NCBI GenBank assembly: GCA_902810075.1
Contig: LR778135.1
Coordinates: 2,790,001-2,854,000, forward strand
From: Ruminococcaceae bacterium BL-6
GTDB taxonomy: Bacteria; Bacillota; Clostridia; Oscillospirales; Acutalibacteraceae
Direction of reading: 5' to 3'
Length of the DNA: 64,000 nucleotides
This document shows positions 7,921-15,677 of the stretch, in pieces. Each line of letters starts with the position of its first letter. Positions within the stretch are counted from its first letter, which is position 1. The notes under the pieces are model-generated. The model saw only the letters and a program-made list of their open reading frames with translations, ran no database searches and was not told where the DNA came from. The position numbers and the translations under genes are program-made.

Positions 7921-8658
7921 TTATTGGAACAGCGTAAGCGGATCGATCAGCTTCCCGGATTTTTTGACTTCCAGATGGAGATGCGGTTTCTCCGCACATT
8001 CCACGGGAACGGTGCCGACCGAGCCGATTTTCTGGCCGCTTTTCACAGTGTCCCCCTTCTTGACGAGAAGGGTGTCGCCCAGGCCGCAGTAATAAGCCGT
8101 TACAGTTCCGTGGCCGATGACGAGGACGTTTCCGAGATCCTGATCCTTATAGCTGTCGGTCACCTTGCCGGCGGCCATCGCTTTGACGGGGTCCCCGATG
8201 TTGGCGGAGAAGTCCGTGCCCTTGTGGGCGCGCCAGTCGCCCATGGTATCGGAGTAGATCAGATTGTCGCCGCTGAAGTTCTTGGTGACGGTTTTCCCCG
8301 CGGGATAGACAAAGCTCTCGGGCTGCGCCGCCGTTTGTTTGGCTTTGGCCGGGGAAGACGCGGCCGGCGCTTTGGAAGAAGTCTCCGGCACCCTGGAAGA
8401 AACCGCCGGCTTTTCGGATTCCGGCGCGGAAGAGACCGGCTTGCTTTCCGCGGCGTAGACGCCGCTCTGGGTCCGCTGGGTTTCTTTTGCCGGGGACGAA
8501 GAAACGGTCGTTTCGGGGTTGGCATATTTCACCACGCTGTCATATGTTGCCCAGGCGGCGACGCCGATTGCGATCAAACAAACGCCAAGTGCGATATAAA
8601 AGCCCTTGTTGTTTCCTTTTGCGGAATGGTTGTCGTTTTTAAAATGCAGACTGCTCAT
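7921..8658 (-). CDS. spoIIQ: M23 (LytM) peptidase-domain protein, SpoIIQ-like
   Basis: A 245-residue protein: short cytoplasmic N-terminus, one membrane span (residues ~21-40), a Ser/Pro/Ala/Lys-rich linker of ~90 residues and a C-terminal LytM domain. The zinc ligands look intact (HKGTD and HLHLEV). In Bacillus SpoIIQ the LytM site is degenerate, whereas clostridial SpoIIQ keeps it; SpoIIQ pairs with SpoIIIAH between the forespore and mother-cell membranes during engulfment. The single span, length and linker fit SpoIIQ, but another M23 envelope hydrolase remains possible. ATG 8658 follows GGAGGTG by 8 bases and is preferred over the upstream start at 8703. Confidence 0.75.
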   Translation of the reverse strand: MSSLHFKNDNHSAKGNNKGFYIALGVCLIAIGVAAWATYDSVVKYANPETTVSSSPAKETQRTQSGVYAAESKPVSSAPESEKPAVSSRVPETSSKAPAASSPAKAKQTAAQPESFVYPAGKTVTKNFSGDNLIYSDTMGDWRAHKGTDFSANIGDPVKAMAAGKVTDSYKDQDLGNVLVIGHGTVTAYYCGLGDTLLVKKGDTVKSGQKIGSVGTVPVECAEKPHLHLEVKKSGKLIDPLTLFQ

Positions 8659-8729
8659 CTGTTTCAGCACCTCCGCAATTATTTTGACCACGAAATTCAG
8701 CAAATATGCCGGAACAGAAAAGAAAATAG

Positions 8730-8837
8730 AAAAAAGACCGAATCCAATTGATCCGGTCTCTTTTCGTTAGCTTGAGGGGTTATATTGAGGAGGGTAGAAC
8801 ATGTATTCCAGATGGTGCGGCTCCATCTCTTGAATAC
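8730..8837 (-). ncRNA. Candidate C-rich small regulatory RNA
   Basis: On the minus strand a TATAAT (8849-8844) is followed by a ~108-base segment with no reading frame and small-RNA architecture. It has a 5' hairpin (GTATTC and AGATGG pairing with CCATCT and GAATAC), then an unpaired linker with two C-rich blocks (CCCTCCTC and CCCCTC, 8766-8800), then a terminator hairpin (GACCG/CGGTC) with T6 at 8758-8730. The C-rich blocks are complementary to Shine-Dalgarno sequences, the layout of Firmicutes RoxS/RsaE-type RNAs and of forespore RNAs such as CsfG. A weak -35 and the lack of comparison keep confidence moderate. Confidence 0.55.
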
Positions 8838-9027
8838 AACTACATTATAAGGACTTTTGCCGGTTTAGTTGTTAATATGCTATGAATATTCTTTTAAATT
8901 TTGAACGATATGTAGAATTCTTCCGCCGAATTTTCTGAATATTCCCGGCTGTCTTTTTGGAAAATGCCGGATTCGGGGAAATTTTGTCTGAACCGTGAAA
9001 AGCCACGAAAAGAAGCGCGGCCGATCT

Positions 9028-9067
9028 CAAACATTTGTTTGCGTTTTTTTGGAGAATATGGTATGAT
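9028..9067 (+). promoter_or_regulatory. lexA promoter with SOS box
   Basis: CAAACATTTGTTTG at 9028-9041 is a dyad close to the Firmicutes SOS box (CGAACATATGTTCG type). It overlaps a -35-like TTGCGT that stands 18 bases from TATGAT at ~9062. Binding here would give LexA autoregulation, as in Bacillus. Confidence 0.75.
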
Positions 9068-9097
9068 AAGGCAAAGCCGACAACAGGAGGGATTGGG

Positions 9098-9685
9098 ATG
9101 AAAGGGCTTACCAACAGCCAGCAGAAGATCTATGACTTTTTAAAAGAGCGCGCACGCTCCGGTCTTCCGCCGTCTGTTCGGGAAATCTGCAGGGCGACGG
9201 GCTTAAAATCGACTTCGACGGTTCATCTGCATCTGAAGACGCTGGAGGAACTCGGCTATATCACCCGCGACGCCGGGCTCAACCGCGCGATTCACATCGA
9301 AGGGGCGCAGGAAACCGCCCAGATTCCGATTTTGGGCCGGGTGACGGCGGGGGTTCCGATCCTGGCGGTGGAAGAAGTGGAGGGATACCTTCCCTTTACG
9401 GGAAACCGGTACCCCGAAAAGGAGCTTTTCGCCCTGCGGGTACAGGGGGAAAGCATGATCAACGCGGGGATCCTGGATGGGGACTATATCATCGCCCACC
9501 GCACCCCCGCGGCGGAAAACGGGGATATCGTGGTGGCCCTGATCGACGACGAGGCGACCGTGAAGCGGATCTTCTATGAGAAGGGAACGATCCGCCTTCA
9601 GCCGGAAAATCCGGCTTTTGAGCCGATTTTCGCGCAGGACGCCGCGGTGCTCGGCCGTGTGATCTCGGTCTACCGGTTTTATTAA
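9098..9685 (+). CDS. lexA: LexA repressor
   Basis: A 195-residue SOS repressor. The N-terminal winged helix (MKGLTNSQQKIYDFLKERA, then PSVREICRATGLKSTSTVHLHLKTLEELGYI) binds the SOS box. The cleavage-type Ala-Gly is in GRVTAGVPI, and the catalytic Ser/Lys pair in VQGESMINAGILDGD and VALIDDEATVKR. Autocleavage is stimulated by RecA. I chose ATG 9098 because AGGAGG precedes it and the family starts here; the frame extends upstream to 9035 without homology and across the promoter. An SOS box upstream indicates autoregulation. A GC-rich hairpin at 9701-9735 follows. Confidence 0.96.
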   Translation: MKGLTNSQQKIYDFLKERARSGLPPSVREICRATGLKSTSTVHLHLKTLEELGYITRDAGLNRAIHIEGAQETAQIPILGRVTAGVPILAVEEVEGYLPFTGNRYPEKELFALRVQGESMINAGILDGDYIIAHRTPAAENGDIVVALIDDEATVKRIFYEKGTIRLQPENPAFEPIFAQDAAVLGRVISVYRFY

Positions 9686-9700
9686 ACAAAAACGATAAAA

Positions 9701-9735
9701 GCAGGGCGGCTCCGGTTATTCCGGGGCCGCCCTGC
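9701..9735. terminator. Convergent hairpin between lexA and the cyclase gene
   Basis: A perfect 10-bp stem (GCAGGGCGGC / GCCGCCCTGC) follows the lexA stop. Its right half lies inside the 3' end of the minus-strand cyclase gene, so the two convergent genes share it. T tracts are poor, so strength is uncertain. Confidence 0.5.
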
Positions 9736-10309
9736 TACGGATGAGCACGGCGCGGCAGGGGGATGCTTCCAGCCCGCGCAGCTTGAGCGGCAGGGCGGCA
9801 AGCATGTAGTCCCCGTCTTCCACGCCGGTGAAGTCCAACCCTTTCAGAATCGGGATGCCGGCGCTCAGAAGCTCGCGGTGCACCGCGCTTTCATCCTGGC
9901 ACGCGGCGATCGAGAGCGCATCCGTCCCCACCAGGACGACGCCGCTGTCCGCCAGGACAAACGCGGCGCTGCGCTCCAGATACGCTTCTCCCCCGCCGCG
10001 GAACAGAATCCGCCCGCGGCAGCGGGGCAACAGGTTTTCCACCTGCGCGCCGGTCACAAGGCCCTCCACCGTGACGACGGTGCACGGCCCGACGAAGGTT
10101 TCGAGCGGCATCCGGTCGACCGTCGTCCCATCCTCGATAAAATGACGCGGCGCATCCAGGTGGGTGGCGCTGTGGCTGCCGGTGAAAAAAGCGGAAAGGT
10201 TGTACTCGTCGCCGACATCGATGCGCCGGATGGATTCCGCGTAAGGCGCGGGATCGCCGGGGTAGACGTCGGCGGAAAAAAGTTCCCGGGAGATGTCGTA
10301 AACTTTCAT
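9716..10309 (-). CDS. Cyclase-family (KynB-like) metal-dependent hydrolase
   Basis: A 197-residue member of the cyclase family PF04199, related to kynurenine formamidase. It opens with KVYDISRELF, then YPGDPAP, and shows the metal-binding HSATHLDAPRHF motif (H-x3-H-x-D). Later ADSGVVLVGTDALSI and a C-terminal LPLKLRGLEASPCRAVLI are typical of the family. Members hydrolyse amides such as N-formylkynurenine; the substrate here is unknown. Starts at 10309 or 10318 are both possible; GGATGG favours 10309. It follows mtnN by 20 bases, so the two are co-transcribed. The frame reads much further upstream, but that part is a shadow of mtnN. Confidence 0.85.
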   Translation of the reverse strand: MKVYDISRELFSADVYPGDPAPYAESIRRIDVGDEYNLSAFFTGSHSATHLDAPRHFIEDGTTVDRMPLETFVGPCTVVTVEGLVTGAQVENLLPRCRGRILFRGGGEAYLERSAAFVLADSGVVLVGTDALSIAACQDESAVHRELLSAGIPILKGLDFTGVEDGDYMLAALPLKLRGLEASPCRAVLIRSRAAPE

Positions 10310-10329
10310 ACGCACCATCCGTTTCCGTG

Positions 10330-11031
10330 TTATGATGTTTCTGCCAGCTCCGGCAGGACCCGGCAGATCAGCCGGATCCCCTTCTGCGCGGCGGCGGGGG
10401 CGAAGGCGGAAAAATCCACGTCGGCGCTGTCGTCCGCGTTGTCCGAAATCGCGCGGAGCACCGCGAACTCCACGCCGTTCGCCAGGCAGACATGGCCGAC
10501 CGCGCCGCCCTCCATCTCGCAGGCGACCGCGCCGAACTCCCTTTGAAGCTCGTGCAGCTTTTCTGCGCTGCAGATGAACTGGTCTCCGGTTGCGATGACG
10601 CCGACGTGAACGGTGCCGGAGTAGACCTCTTTTGCCGCCGCCGCAAGCGTTTCGACGAGCCTGGGGGAAGCGGGAATCCGGATCAGGCCGATGCCCGAAA
10701 GATACCCTTTTTTGTCCCCCAGCGGGGAAGTGTCCATGTCGTGCTGCACCACGGCGCTGGAAATCACCAGGTCGCCGATATGGACATCCGCCCCGATTCC
10801 ACCCGCAACCCCGCTGTTCAGGATCAGCCCGGGCCGGTACTCGGCGATCATGATCTGGGTACACAGGGCCGCGTTCACCTTCCCGGGATTGCAGCGCGCG
10901 GCCACGCACGGCACGCCCGAAAGAATCCCCCTGCAGAATTCGATGCCGGCAACCGTCTTTGTCTCCCGCCGCTCCATCCGTTCCTTCAATCCGTCCACTT
11001 CCATCGGCATCGCCCCGATCAGCCCAATCAT
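10330..11031 (-). CDS. mtnN: 5'-methylthioadenosine/S-adenosylhomocysteine nucleosidase
   Basis: A 233-residue nucleosidase that removes adenine from MTA and SAH, recycling methionine and relieving methyltransferase inhibition. Family signatures: MIGLIGAMPMEV at the N-terminus, NSGVAGGI, ATGDQFI, VACEMEGGAVGHVC (substrate-binding Met-Glu) and LRAISDNAD (catalytic Asp). Start chosen at ATG 11031 after AAAGGATC; the frame extends 18 codons upstream without homology. It leads a two-gene unit with the cyclase-family gene. A methionine ABC transporter lies just upstream on the same strand, consistent with methionine salvage. Confidence 0.95.
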   Translation of the reverse strand: MIGLIGAMPMEVDGLKERMERRETKTVAGIEFCRGILSGVPCVAARCNPGKVNAALCTQIMIAEYRPGLILNSGVAGGIGADVHIGDLVISSAVVQHDMDTSPLGDKKGYLSGIGLIRIPASPRLVETLAAAAKEVYSGTVHVGVIATGDQFICSAEKLHELQREFGAVACEMEGGAVGHVCLANGVEFAVLRAISDNADDSADVDFSAFAPAAAQKGIRLICRVLPELAETS

Positions 11032-11112
11032 TCCGTCAGATCCTTTCTCCCATTTGCTGCCTTTATTATAATGCATCCGGCACAAAGCCGCAAGCCTTGA
11101 AAATCAAGGACA

Positions 11113-11156
11113 AACAGAGCCCCGGTTTCTGAAAAGCCGGGGCTCTGTTTCCTTTT
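11113..11156 (-). terminator. Terminator of metQ
   Basis: A perfect 13-bp stem (11113-11125 with 11137-11149) sits at the 3' end of metQ. T-rich sequence follows on the plus side, and TTTG on the minus side. Confidence 0.7.
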
Positions 11157-11164
11157 TGAAAATT

Positions 11165-12031
11165 TTATTTGCTGGGGACGACCGCGCCCTGATAGGTGTC
11201 GTTGATATACTTTTTGATATCGTCGCTCCTGAGGACTTCCACCAAGGCCTTGATGGCGTCGGAGTTTTCGTCGCCCTCGCGCACGGCGATGATGTTGGCA
11301 TAGGTCTCCGCCGCCAGCGAGGTGCTTTCTTCCTTAGCCAGCGCGTCGGATACTTTCAGGCCGCCCTGAATCGCATAGTTGCCGTTGATGATGGCGAAGT
11401 CGACATCCTGCAGGGAGCGGGCAAGCTGCGCCGCCTCGATTTCCTTGATTTTCAGGTTTTTCTTGTTCTCCGCGATGTCCTTCGTGGTCGCGGTCAGGCC
11501 CGCGCCGTCCTTCAGCTTGATCAGGCCCTGATCCTGCAGAAGCAGCAGCGCGCGCGCTTCGTTCGTCACGTCGTTCGGCACGGCGATGGTCGCCCCGTCC
11601 TTAATGGCGTCAAGGGATTTGGTCTTTCCGGCGTAAAGGCCGAACGGCTCGTAATGGATAGCGCCCGCGGAAACGAGGTGGGTTCCCTTTTCCTTGTTGA
11701 AGTCATCCAGATAAGGCTTATGCTGGAAATAGTTGGCGTCCAGCTGCTTGCTCTCCAGCGCGAGGTTCGGCTGCACATAGTCGGAAAATTCCTTGATCTC
11801 CAGCTCGTAGCCCTTCGCCTTCAGCAGTTCGTTGGCCTTTTTCAGAATTTCGGCGTGCGGTGTGGGAGAGGCGCCGATCACGATCTTCTTCAGCTCGGCG
11901 GAAGAGGAAGGGGCGGCGGCTTCGGAAGACCCCGCCGCGGTGCTTTCCGTTTTTGCACCGTTGGAGCAGCCGGCCAGAAGGGAAACGGAAAGGGCGGCCA
12001 GCAGCAGGGTGGAAATAATTTTTTTCATCAT
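11165..12031 (-). CDS. metQ: Methionine ABC transporter substrate-binding lipoprotein
   Basis: A 288-residue MetQ/NlpA lipoprotein. A signal peptide with lipobox LLAGC (Cys ~21) is followed by a Ser/Ala-rich linker and the NlpA domain: KIVIGASPTPHAEIL, EIKEFSDYVQPNLAL, DANYFQHKPYLDDFN, VPNDVTNEARAL and INGNYAIQGG are all recognisable. It binds methionine outside the membrane for MetNI. Usually metNIQ is contiguous; here a terminator-like hairpin and a 200-base spacer separate it from metI, and the spacer holds a possible promoter (TTGCAT, 17 bases, TATTTA). GGAGG precedes the ATG. Confidence 0.95.
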   Translation of the reverse strand: MMKKIISTLLLAALSVSLLAGCSNGAKTESTAAGSSEAAAPSSSAELKKIVIGASPTPHAEILKKANELLKAKGYELEIKEFSDYVQPNLALESKQLDANYFQHKPYLDDFNKEKGTHLVSAGAIHYEPFGLYAGKTKSLDAIKDGATIAVPNDVTNEARALLLLQDQGLIKLKDGAGLTATTKDIAENKKNLKIKEIEAAQLARSLQDVDFAIINGNYAIQGGLKVSDALAKEESTSLAAETYANIIAVREGDENSDAIKALVEVLRSDDIKKYINDTYQGAVVPSK

Positions 12032-12073
12032 AAAACCTCCAGATTATTTAAATATAGCATTTCCAGCTAAGAT

Positions 12074-12213
12074 GCAAAATTTGTTATTGTTCCTCCCCAG
12101 GCGGGGGAGGAACAAATCCGGGTTTACGATCGTCAGCGGAACGGCCGCAGATCAATCGGCGCCACATGGATCGGAAAACAGAAAAGAAAAAAGGGAGCGA
12201 ACCGCCGCTCCCC
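12074..12213 (-). promoter_or_regulatory. Structured spacer between metI and metQ
   Basis: On the minus strand a classic terminator lies right after metI: stem GGGAGCG/CGCTCCC at 12193-12212, then TTTTTTC. About 75 bases later comes a strong hairpin (CCTCCCC/GGGGAGG type, 12088-12116), then a possible promoter near 12050-12080. This would let metQ be expressed separately from, and above, metNI. A short sequence at 12114-12140 resembles the 27-bp repeat found at 21665 and 33555. Confidence 0.6.
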
Positions 12214-12233
12214 GCAAAATTTCCAACGGATGT

Positions 12234-12899
12234 TCAGGATTTCCGCCTGTCGCCGCGGGTGGCAGCGCGGAATCCGACTTCCTGGAAAATCTGCACGACG
12301 ACGACGAGCAGGACCAGCGTGAGCATCATGATGTTCGTCTGGTAGCGGTAATAGCCGTAACGGATCGCGATATCGCCCAGCCCGCCGCCGCCGCAAATGC
12401 CCGCCATGGCGGAGTAGCTGAGGATGGTGGTGACGGCGATGGCCGAGCCGACGATCAGCGAAGGCTTGGCTTCGGGAAGCATCACCTTGAAGATGATCTG
12501 CCCGGAAGAAGCGCCCATCGACTGCGCCGCCTCGATCACGCCTTTGTCCACCTCCACCATCGAGGACTCCACCAGGCGGGCGATAAACGGGGCGGAAGCC
12601 AGCACCAGCGGCACAATGGTCGCCGTCGGGCCGATGGTCGTGCCGACGACCTTACGGGTGAACGGCATGACCGCGATGAGCAGGATCAGAAACGGAATCG
12701 AACGGACGATGTTGACGATGATATCAAGCGTTTTATACAGCCATGTACAGGGGTGGATCCCATCCTTTGCGCACATGACGAGGACGATGCCGAGCGGCAG
12801 GCCGATCGCATACGCAAACAGCGTGGAAACGAGTGTCATATACAGGGTTTCACCCATTCCGACGACAAGCATATCAAAAACGGACTTATCCCACATCAC
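12234..12899 (-). CDS. metI: Methionine ABC transporter permease
   Basis: A 221-residue permease with five predicted spans. It has an NIVRSIPFLILL segment and the EAA-type loop EAAQSMGASSGQIIFKVMLPEAKPSL characteristic of MetI, plus the C-terminal GDIAIRYGYYRYQ typical of the family. Its start overlaps the 3' end of metN by 14 bases, which signals translational coupling. It works with MetN and MetQ to import methionine. Confidence 0.95.
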   Translation of the reverse strand: MMWDKSVFDMLVVGMGETLYMTLVSTLFAYAIGLPLGIVLVMCAKDGIHPCTWLYKTLDIIVNIVRSIPFLILLIAVMPFTRKVVGTTIGPTATIVPLVLASAPFIARLVESSMVEVDKGVIEAAQSMGASSGQIIFKVMLPEAKPSLIVGSAIAVTTILSYSAMAGICGGGGLGDIAIRYGYYRYQTNIMMLTLVLLVVVVQIFQEVGFRAATRGDRRKS

Positions 12900-13911
12900 C
12901 GCTCACCTCCTCAAAATTCAGGCCGCGCAGCTTCAGGTAGTGCAGCATCTTTTCCCGGACTGCTTCCTCTTTCGGCATCTGCACCACGATCTGGCCGTAA
13001 GCCTTGCCGTCTATGTCTTTGGTGTCCGCATACATGATATTGACCGGCGCCTTGCATTCCAGCACCATGCCCGCGATGACGGGCTCAAAAGAGGAATTCC
13101 CGTCAAAGACGATGCGGCAGCACGGGGCGGAATCCCTTGCGGAGAACGTCTCGCTGTGCCTTCCCTCCGGGTACACCAGCTTCTGCGCCGCCGCCGTTTT
13201 CGGGTGAAAGAAAATATCCTCCACGTCGCCGATCTCGGCGATCCGGCTGCTGTCGATGATGGCGACGCGGTTGCAGATCTCTTCGATCACGCTCATCTGG
13301 TGCGTGATGACGACGATCGTGATGCCGAGCCGCCTGTTGATATCCTTGAGCAGCGCCAGAATCGAGGCGGTGGTGGTGGGGTCCAGCGCGCTGGTCGCCT
13401 CGTCGCACAGAAGCACCTTCGGGTTTGGGGCCAGGGCGCGGGCGATCGCGACGCGCTGCTTCTGGCCCCCGGAAAGCTGGGATGGATAGGCGTCCGCCTT
13501 GTCCGAAAGGCCGACCAGCTCCAGCAGCTCCCCGGCGCGGGCCTTTGCCTTTCGTTTGCTCACCCCGGTGATTTCCAGCGGAAAGCGGATATTGCTTTCC
13601 GCCGTGCGCTGCATCAGCAGATTGAACTGCTGGAAGATCATCCCCATCGACTGCCGGGCCCGGCGGAGCGGAGCGCCGCCGAGCTGGGTCATATCCATGC
13701 CGTCGAACAGCACCCGGCCGGCGGTGGGGCGCTCCAGCAGGTTGATACATCGCACGAGCGTGCTTTTTCCGGCGCCGCTCATGCCGATGATTCCGAAGAT
13801 TTCGCCCCTGCGGATTTCCAGATTGATGTCTTTCAGCGCTTGTACCGTGCCGCTTTTCGACTGAAAGGTCTTTTCAAGCGACTGGATCTGAATAATGGAG
13901 TCCGAACTCAC
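12886..13911 (-). CDS. metN: Methionine ABC transporter ATP-binding protein
   Basis: A 341-residue ATPase. Walker A is GMSGAGKST (residues ~43-51), the signature is LSGGQKQRVAIARAL, and Walker B is VLLCDEATSALDP. A C-terminal NIL/ACT domain (residues ~265-341) senses methionine in MetN proteins and trans-inhibits transport. The start is GTG at 13911, with AGGAGGGGG upstream. A near-consensus promoter precedes it. I found no S-box (SAM-I) riboswitch or recognisable T-box in the 130-base leader. Confidence 0.96.
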   Translation of the reverse strand: MSSDSIIQIQSLEKTFQSKSGTVQALKDINLEIRRGEIFGIIGMSGAGKSTLVRCINLLERPTAGRVLFDGMDMTQLGGAPLRRARQSMGMIFQQFNLLMQRTAESNIRFPLEITGVSKRKAKARAGELLELVGLSDKADAYPSQLSGGQKQRVAIARALAPNPKVLLCDEATSALDPTTTASILALLKDINRRLGITIVVITHQMSVIEEICNRVAIIDSSRIAEIGDVEDIFFHPKTAAAQKLVYPEGRHSETFSARDSAPCCRIVFDGNSSFEPVIAGMVLECKAPVNIMYADTKDIDGKAYGQIVVQMPKEEAVREKMLHYLKLRGLNFEEVSGDVG

Positions 13912-14020
13912 AGGATCCCCCTCCTTTTCCCATAACCTCTTTATTATATACTAAAAAGGAAGGTTAGTAAATGGAATCTGCGGCACGCCGCGAAGAAATC
14001 GGCCCGGATAAATTATGTCC

Positions 14021-14049
14021 ATTATAGCCACCGGGAAAGCGTTTGTCAA
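14021..14049 (-). promoter_or_regulatory. metN promoter
   Basis: On the minus strand, TTGACA (14049-14044) and TATAAT (14026-14021) are spaced by 17 bases: a perfect sigma-A consensus. The start codon lies 110 bases downstream, leaving room for a leader, which includes a small GCGGC/GCCGC hairpin near 13980. Confidence 0.85.
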
Positions 14050-14085
14050 TCAAAAATCATATATTTCATATAAGTTTTATAAATA

Positions 14086-15573
14086 TTACAAGAATCGGGT
14101 CTTCCGCTCCTGCCGCTTTTGTAATTTTTGAAGCCCGGCGCGGCCCGCGCGGGAAGAGGAAGCCTGCGGGCGCGGCGTCTTTCCCCCTGTTTTGGCCGGG
14201 CCTGTTCCGCGTCTTTTTCCGTCTTTCCGCGCGGCCAGATACCGACCGGTCTCCCCCACGACCTCCCCGCTGAGCAGGAACAGGGCGATCAGGTTCGGAA
14301 ACGCCATGAATCCGTTCAGCGTGTCGCACACATCCCATACCAGGCGAAGCTCCATGCCGCACCCGAGGAACGCCATGAGCGCGAACAGAACGCGGTAGGG
14401 CGGAACGGCCCGGCTGCCCGCCAGGTACCGAACGCCGCATTCCCCGTAATACGACCACCCCAGCAGCGTGGCGAACGCGAACAGCGCGATGGAAACGGAA
14501 ACCAGAATTCCACCGAACCGCCCGAACACAGTGGAAAACGCCGCGGCGCTCAGCGCGGCCCCGTCTTTTCCGCCCGCAGCGGCGCCGCTGCTCAGAATGA
14601 CGAGCGCGGTCACGGTGCACATGACGATCGTGTCGACGAACACCTGGAAGATGCCCCACATGCCCTGTTCCACCGGCTCTGTTCCGCTGCTGCCGGAATG
14701 CGCCATCACGGAGCTGCCGAGCCCAGCCTCGTTTGTGAAGATCCCGCGCGAAACGCCGGTCTTCATCGCGGAGATCATCGCGGAGGCGCAGACCCCGCCG
14801 GCGGCGGGGCGAAGGCCGAAGGCGCCGTCCACGATTTCGCGGAGCACGCCGCCGAGCGCATCCCGGTGGCAGAACAGAACGGCCGCCGCCGCGAAAAGAT
14901 ACCCCAGCGCCATAAACGGCACCAGCTTTTCCGTGACCCGGGCGATGCGGCGGATTCCCCCGAACGTGACGGCCAGCAGCAGCGCCGTCAGGAACAGCCC
15001 CGTCCAGCCGCCCGGGATGCCGAACGTGTCCTCCAGCGCGCCCGCGATGGAATTGGACTGCGCCATGTTCCCCATGCCGAACGACGCCAGCACGCACCCC
15101 GCGGAAAAGACCACAGCCAGCGGCCGGCTGTGGATTCCGCGCTCGATGTAGTACATCGCCCCTCCCCGCCAGGTGCCGTCCGGATTTTTCAGGCGGTATT
15201 TCATGCCGAGCACATTTTCGGCGAAAATCGTCATCATGCCAAGCAGGGCGGAAACCCACATCCAGAAGATTGCGCCCGGCCCGCCCAGCGTGAGGGCCGT
15301 GGCTACGCCCACGATATTCCCCGTCCCGATGGAGCCGGCCAGCGCGGTGGTCAGCGCCTGGAACGGGGAAATCCCGTCCGATCCCCGGGGTTTGGGCGAG
15401 AAAATATTACCTGCTGTAATCTTCAACCATAATTTACATTTTGTAAACTGAAAAAAGCCCAGCCGGAAGCTGAAATTGGCCCCGGCGAGCAAAATGGCGG
15501 CCAGAATCGGCCATCCCCAGATCAGCGGATGAAGAAAGCCGTTGACCTGTTCGATCCACCCGTATAAGCGCAA
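14086..15573 (-). CDS. Sodium/alanine (AGCS family) amino-acid symporter
   Basis: About 495 residues, with 10-11 membrane spans. AGCS signatures are clear: GLFQFT-type N-terminus (RLGFFQFTKCKLWL), ALTTALAGSIGTGNIVGVA, GGPGAIFWMW, FAENVLGMKYR, GGAMYYIERG and IFTNEAGLGSS. It imports alanine or glycine with Na+ or H+. The frame opens at TTG 15606, but GGGAGG 9 bases before TTG 15573 favours that start, which also fits family length. The C-terminal ~45 residues are unusually basic (Arg/Lys/Gln-rich) and beyond the conserved core. Confidence 0.92.
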   Translation of the reverse strand: MRLYGWIEQVNGFLHPLIWGWPILAAILLAGANFSFRLGFFQFTKCKLWLKITAGNIFSPKPRGSDGISPFQALTTALAGSIGTGNIVGVATALTLGGPGAIFWMWVSALLGMMTIFAENVLGMKYRLKNPDGTWRGGAMYYIERGIHSRPLAVVFSAGCVLASFGMGNMAQSNSIAGALEDTFGIPGGWTGLFLTALLLAVTFGGIRRIARVTEKLVPFMALGYLFAAAAVLFCHRDALGGVLREIVDGAFGLRPAAGGVCASAMISAMKTGVSRGIFTNEAGLGSSVMAHSGSSGTEPVEQGMWGIFQVFVDTIVMCTVTALVILSSGAAAGGKDGAALSAAAFSTVFGRFGGILVSVSIALFAFATLLGWSYYGECGVRYLAGSRAVPPYRVLFALMAFLGCGMELRLVWDVCDTLNGFMAFPNLIALFLLSGEVVGETGRYLAARKDGKRRGTGPAKTGGKTPRPQASSSRAGRAGLQKLQKRQERKTRFL

Positions 15574-15677
15574 AATAAAACGCCTCCCAATCGACCTGTC
15601 TTTCAAGGTTTATTCGGAGGCGAAGCCATTCATACTCATTTTCGAATGTTCTTTCCCGCCTGCGGCGCAGCGAAAAC

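Larger units (their letters stand above)
8659..9097. other. spoIIQ-lexA intergenic region
   Basis: Apart from the candidate small RNA and the lexA promoter, nothing else here is convincing. An 80-codon minus-strand frame at 8872-9114 has no RBS or recognisable motif. A 10-codon plus-strand frame after GAGGAGGG (ATG at 8801) is better explained as the antisense of the C-rich RNA. Confidence 0.5.

Noticed and set aside
8872..9114. 80-residue minus-strand frame upstream of lexA
   Set aside because: It covers the lexA promoter and SOS box and overlaps the lexA start; no RBS or homology.
9716..10909. 397-residue minus-strand reading frame
   Set aside because: Only its last ~197 codons (from 10309) encode a recognisable cyclase. 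The upstream half is low-complexity Arg/Gly sequence in a shifted frame over mtnN.
13912..14085. SAM riboswitch upstream of metN
   Set aside because: The conserved S-box core and terminator arms are not visible; only a promoter and small hairpins are seen.
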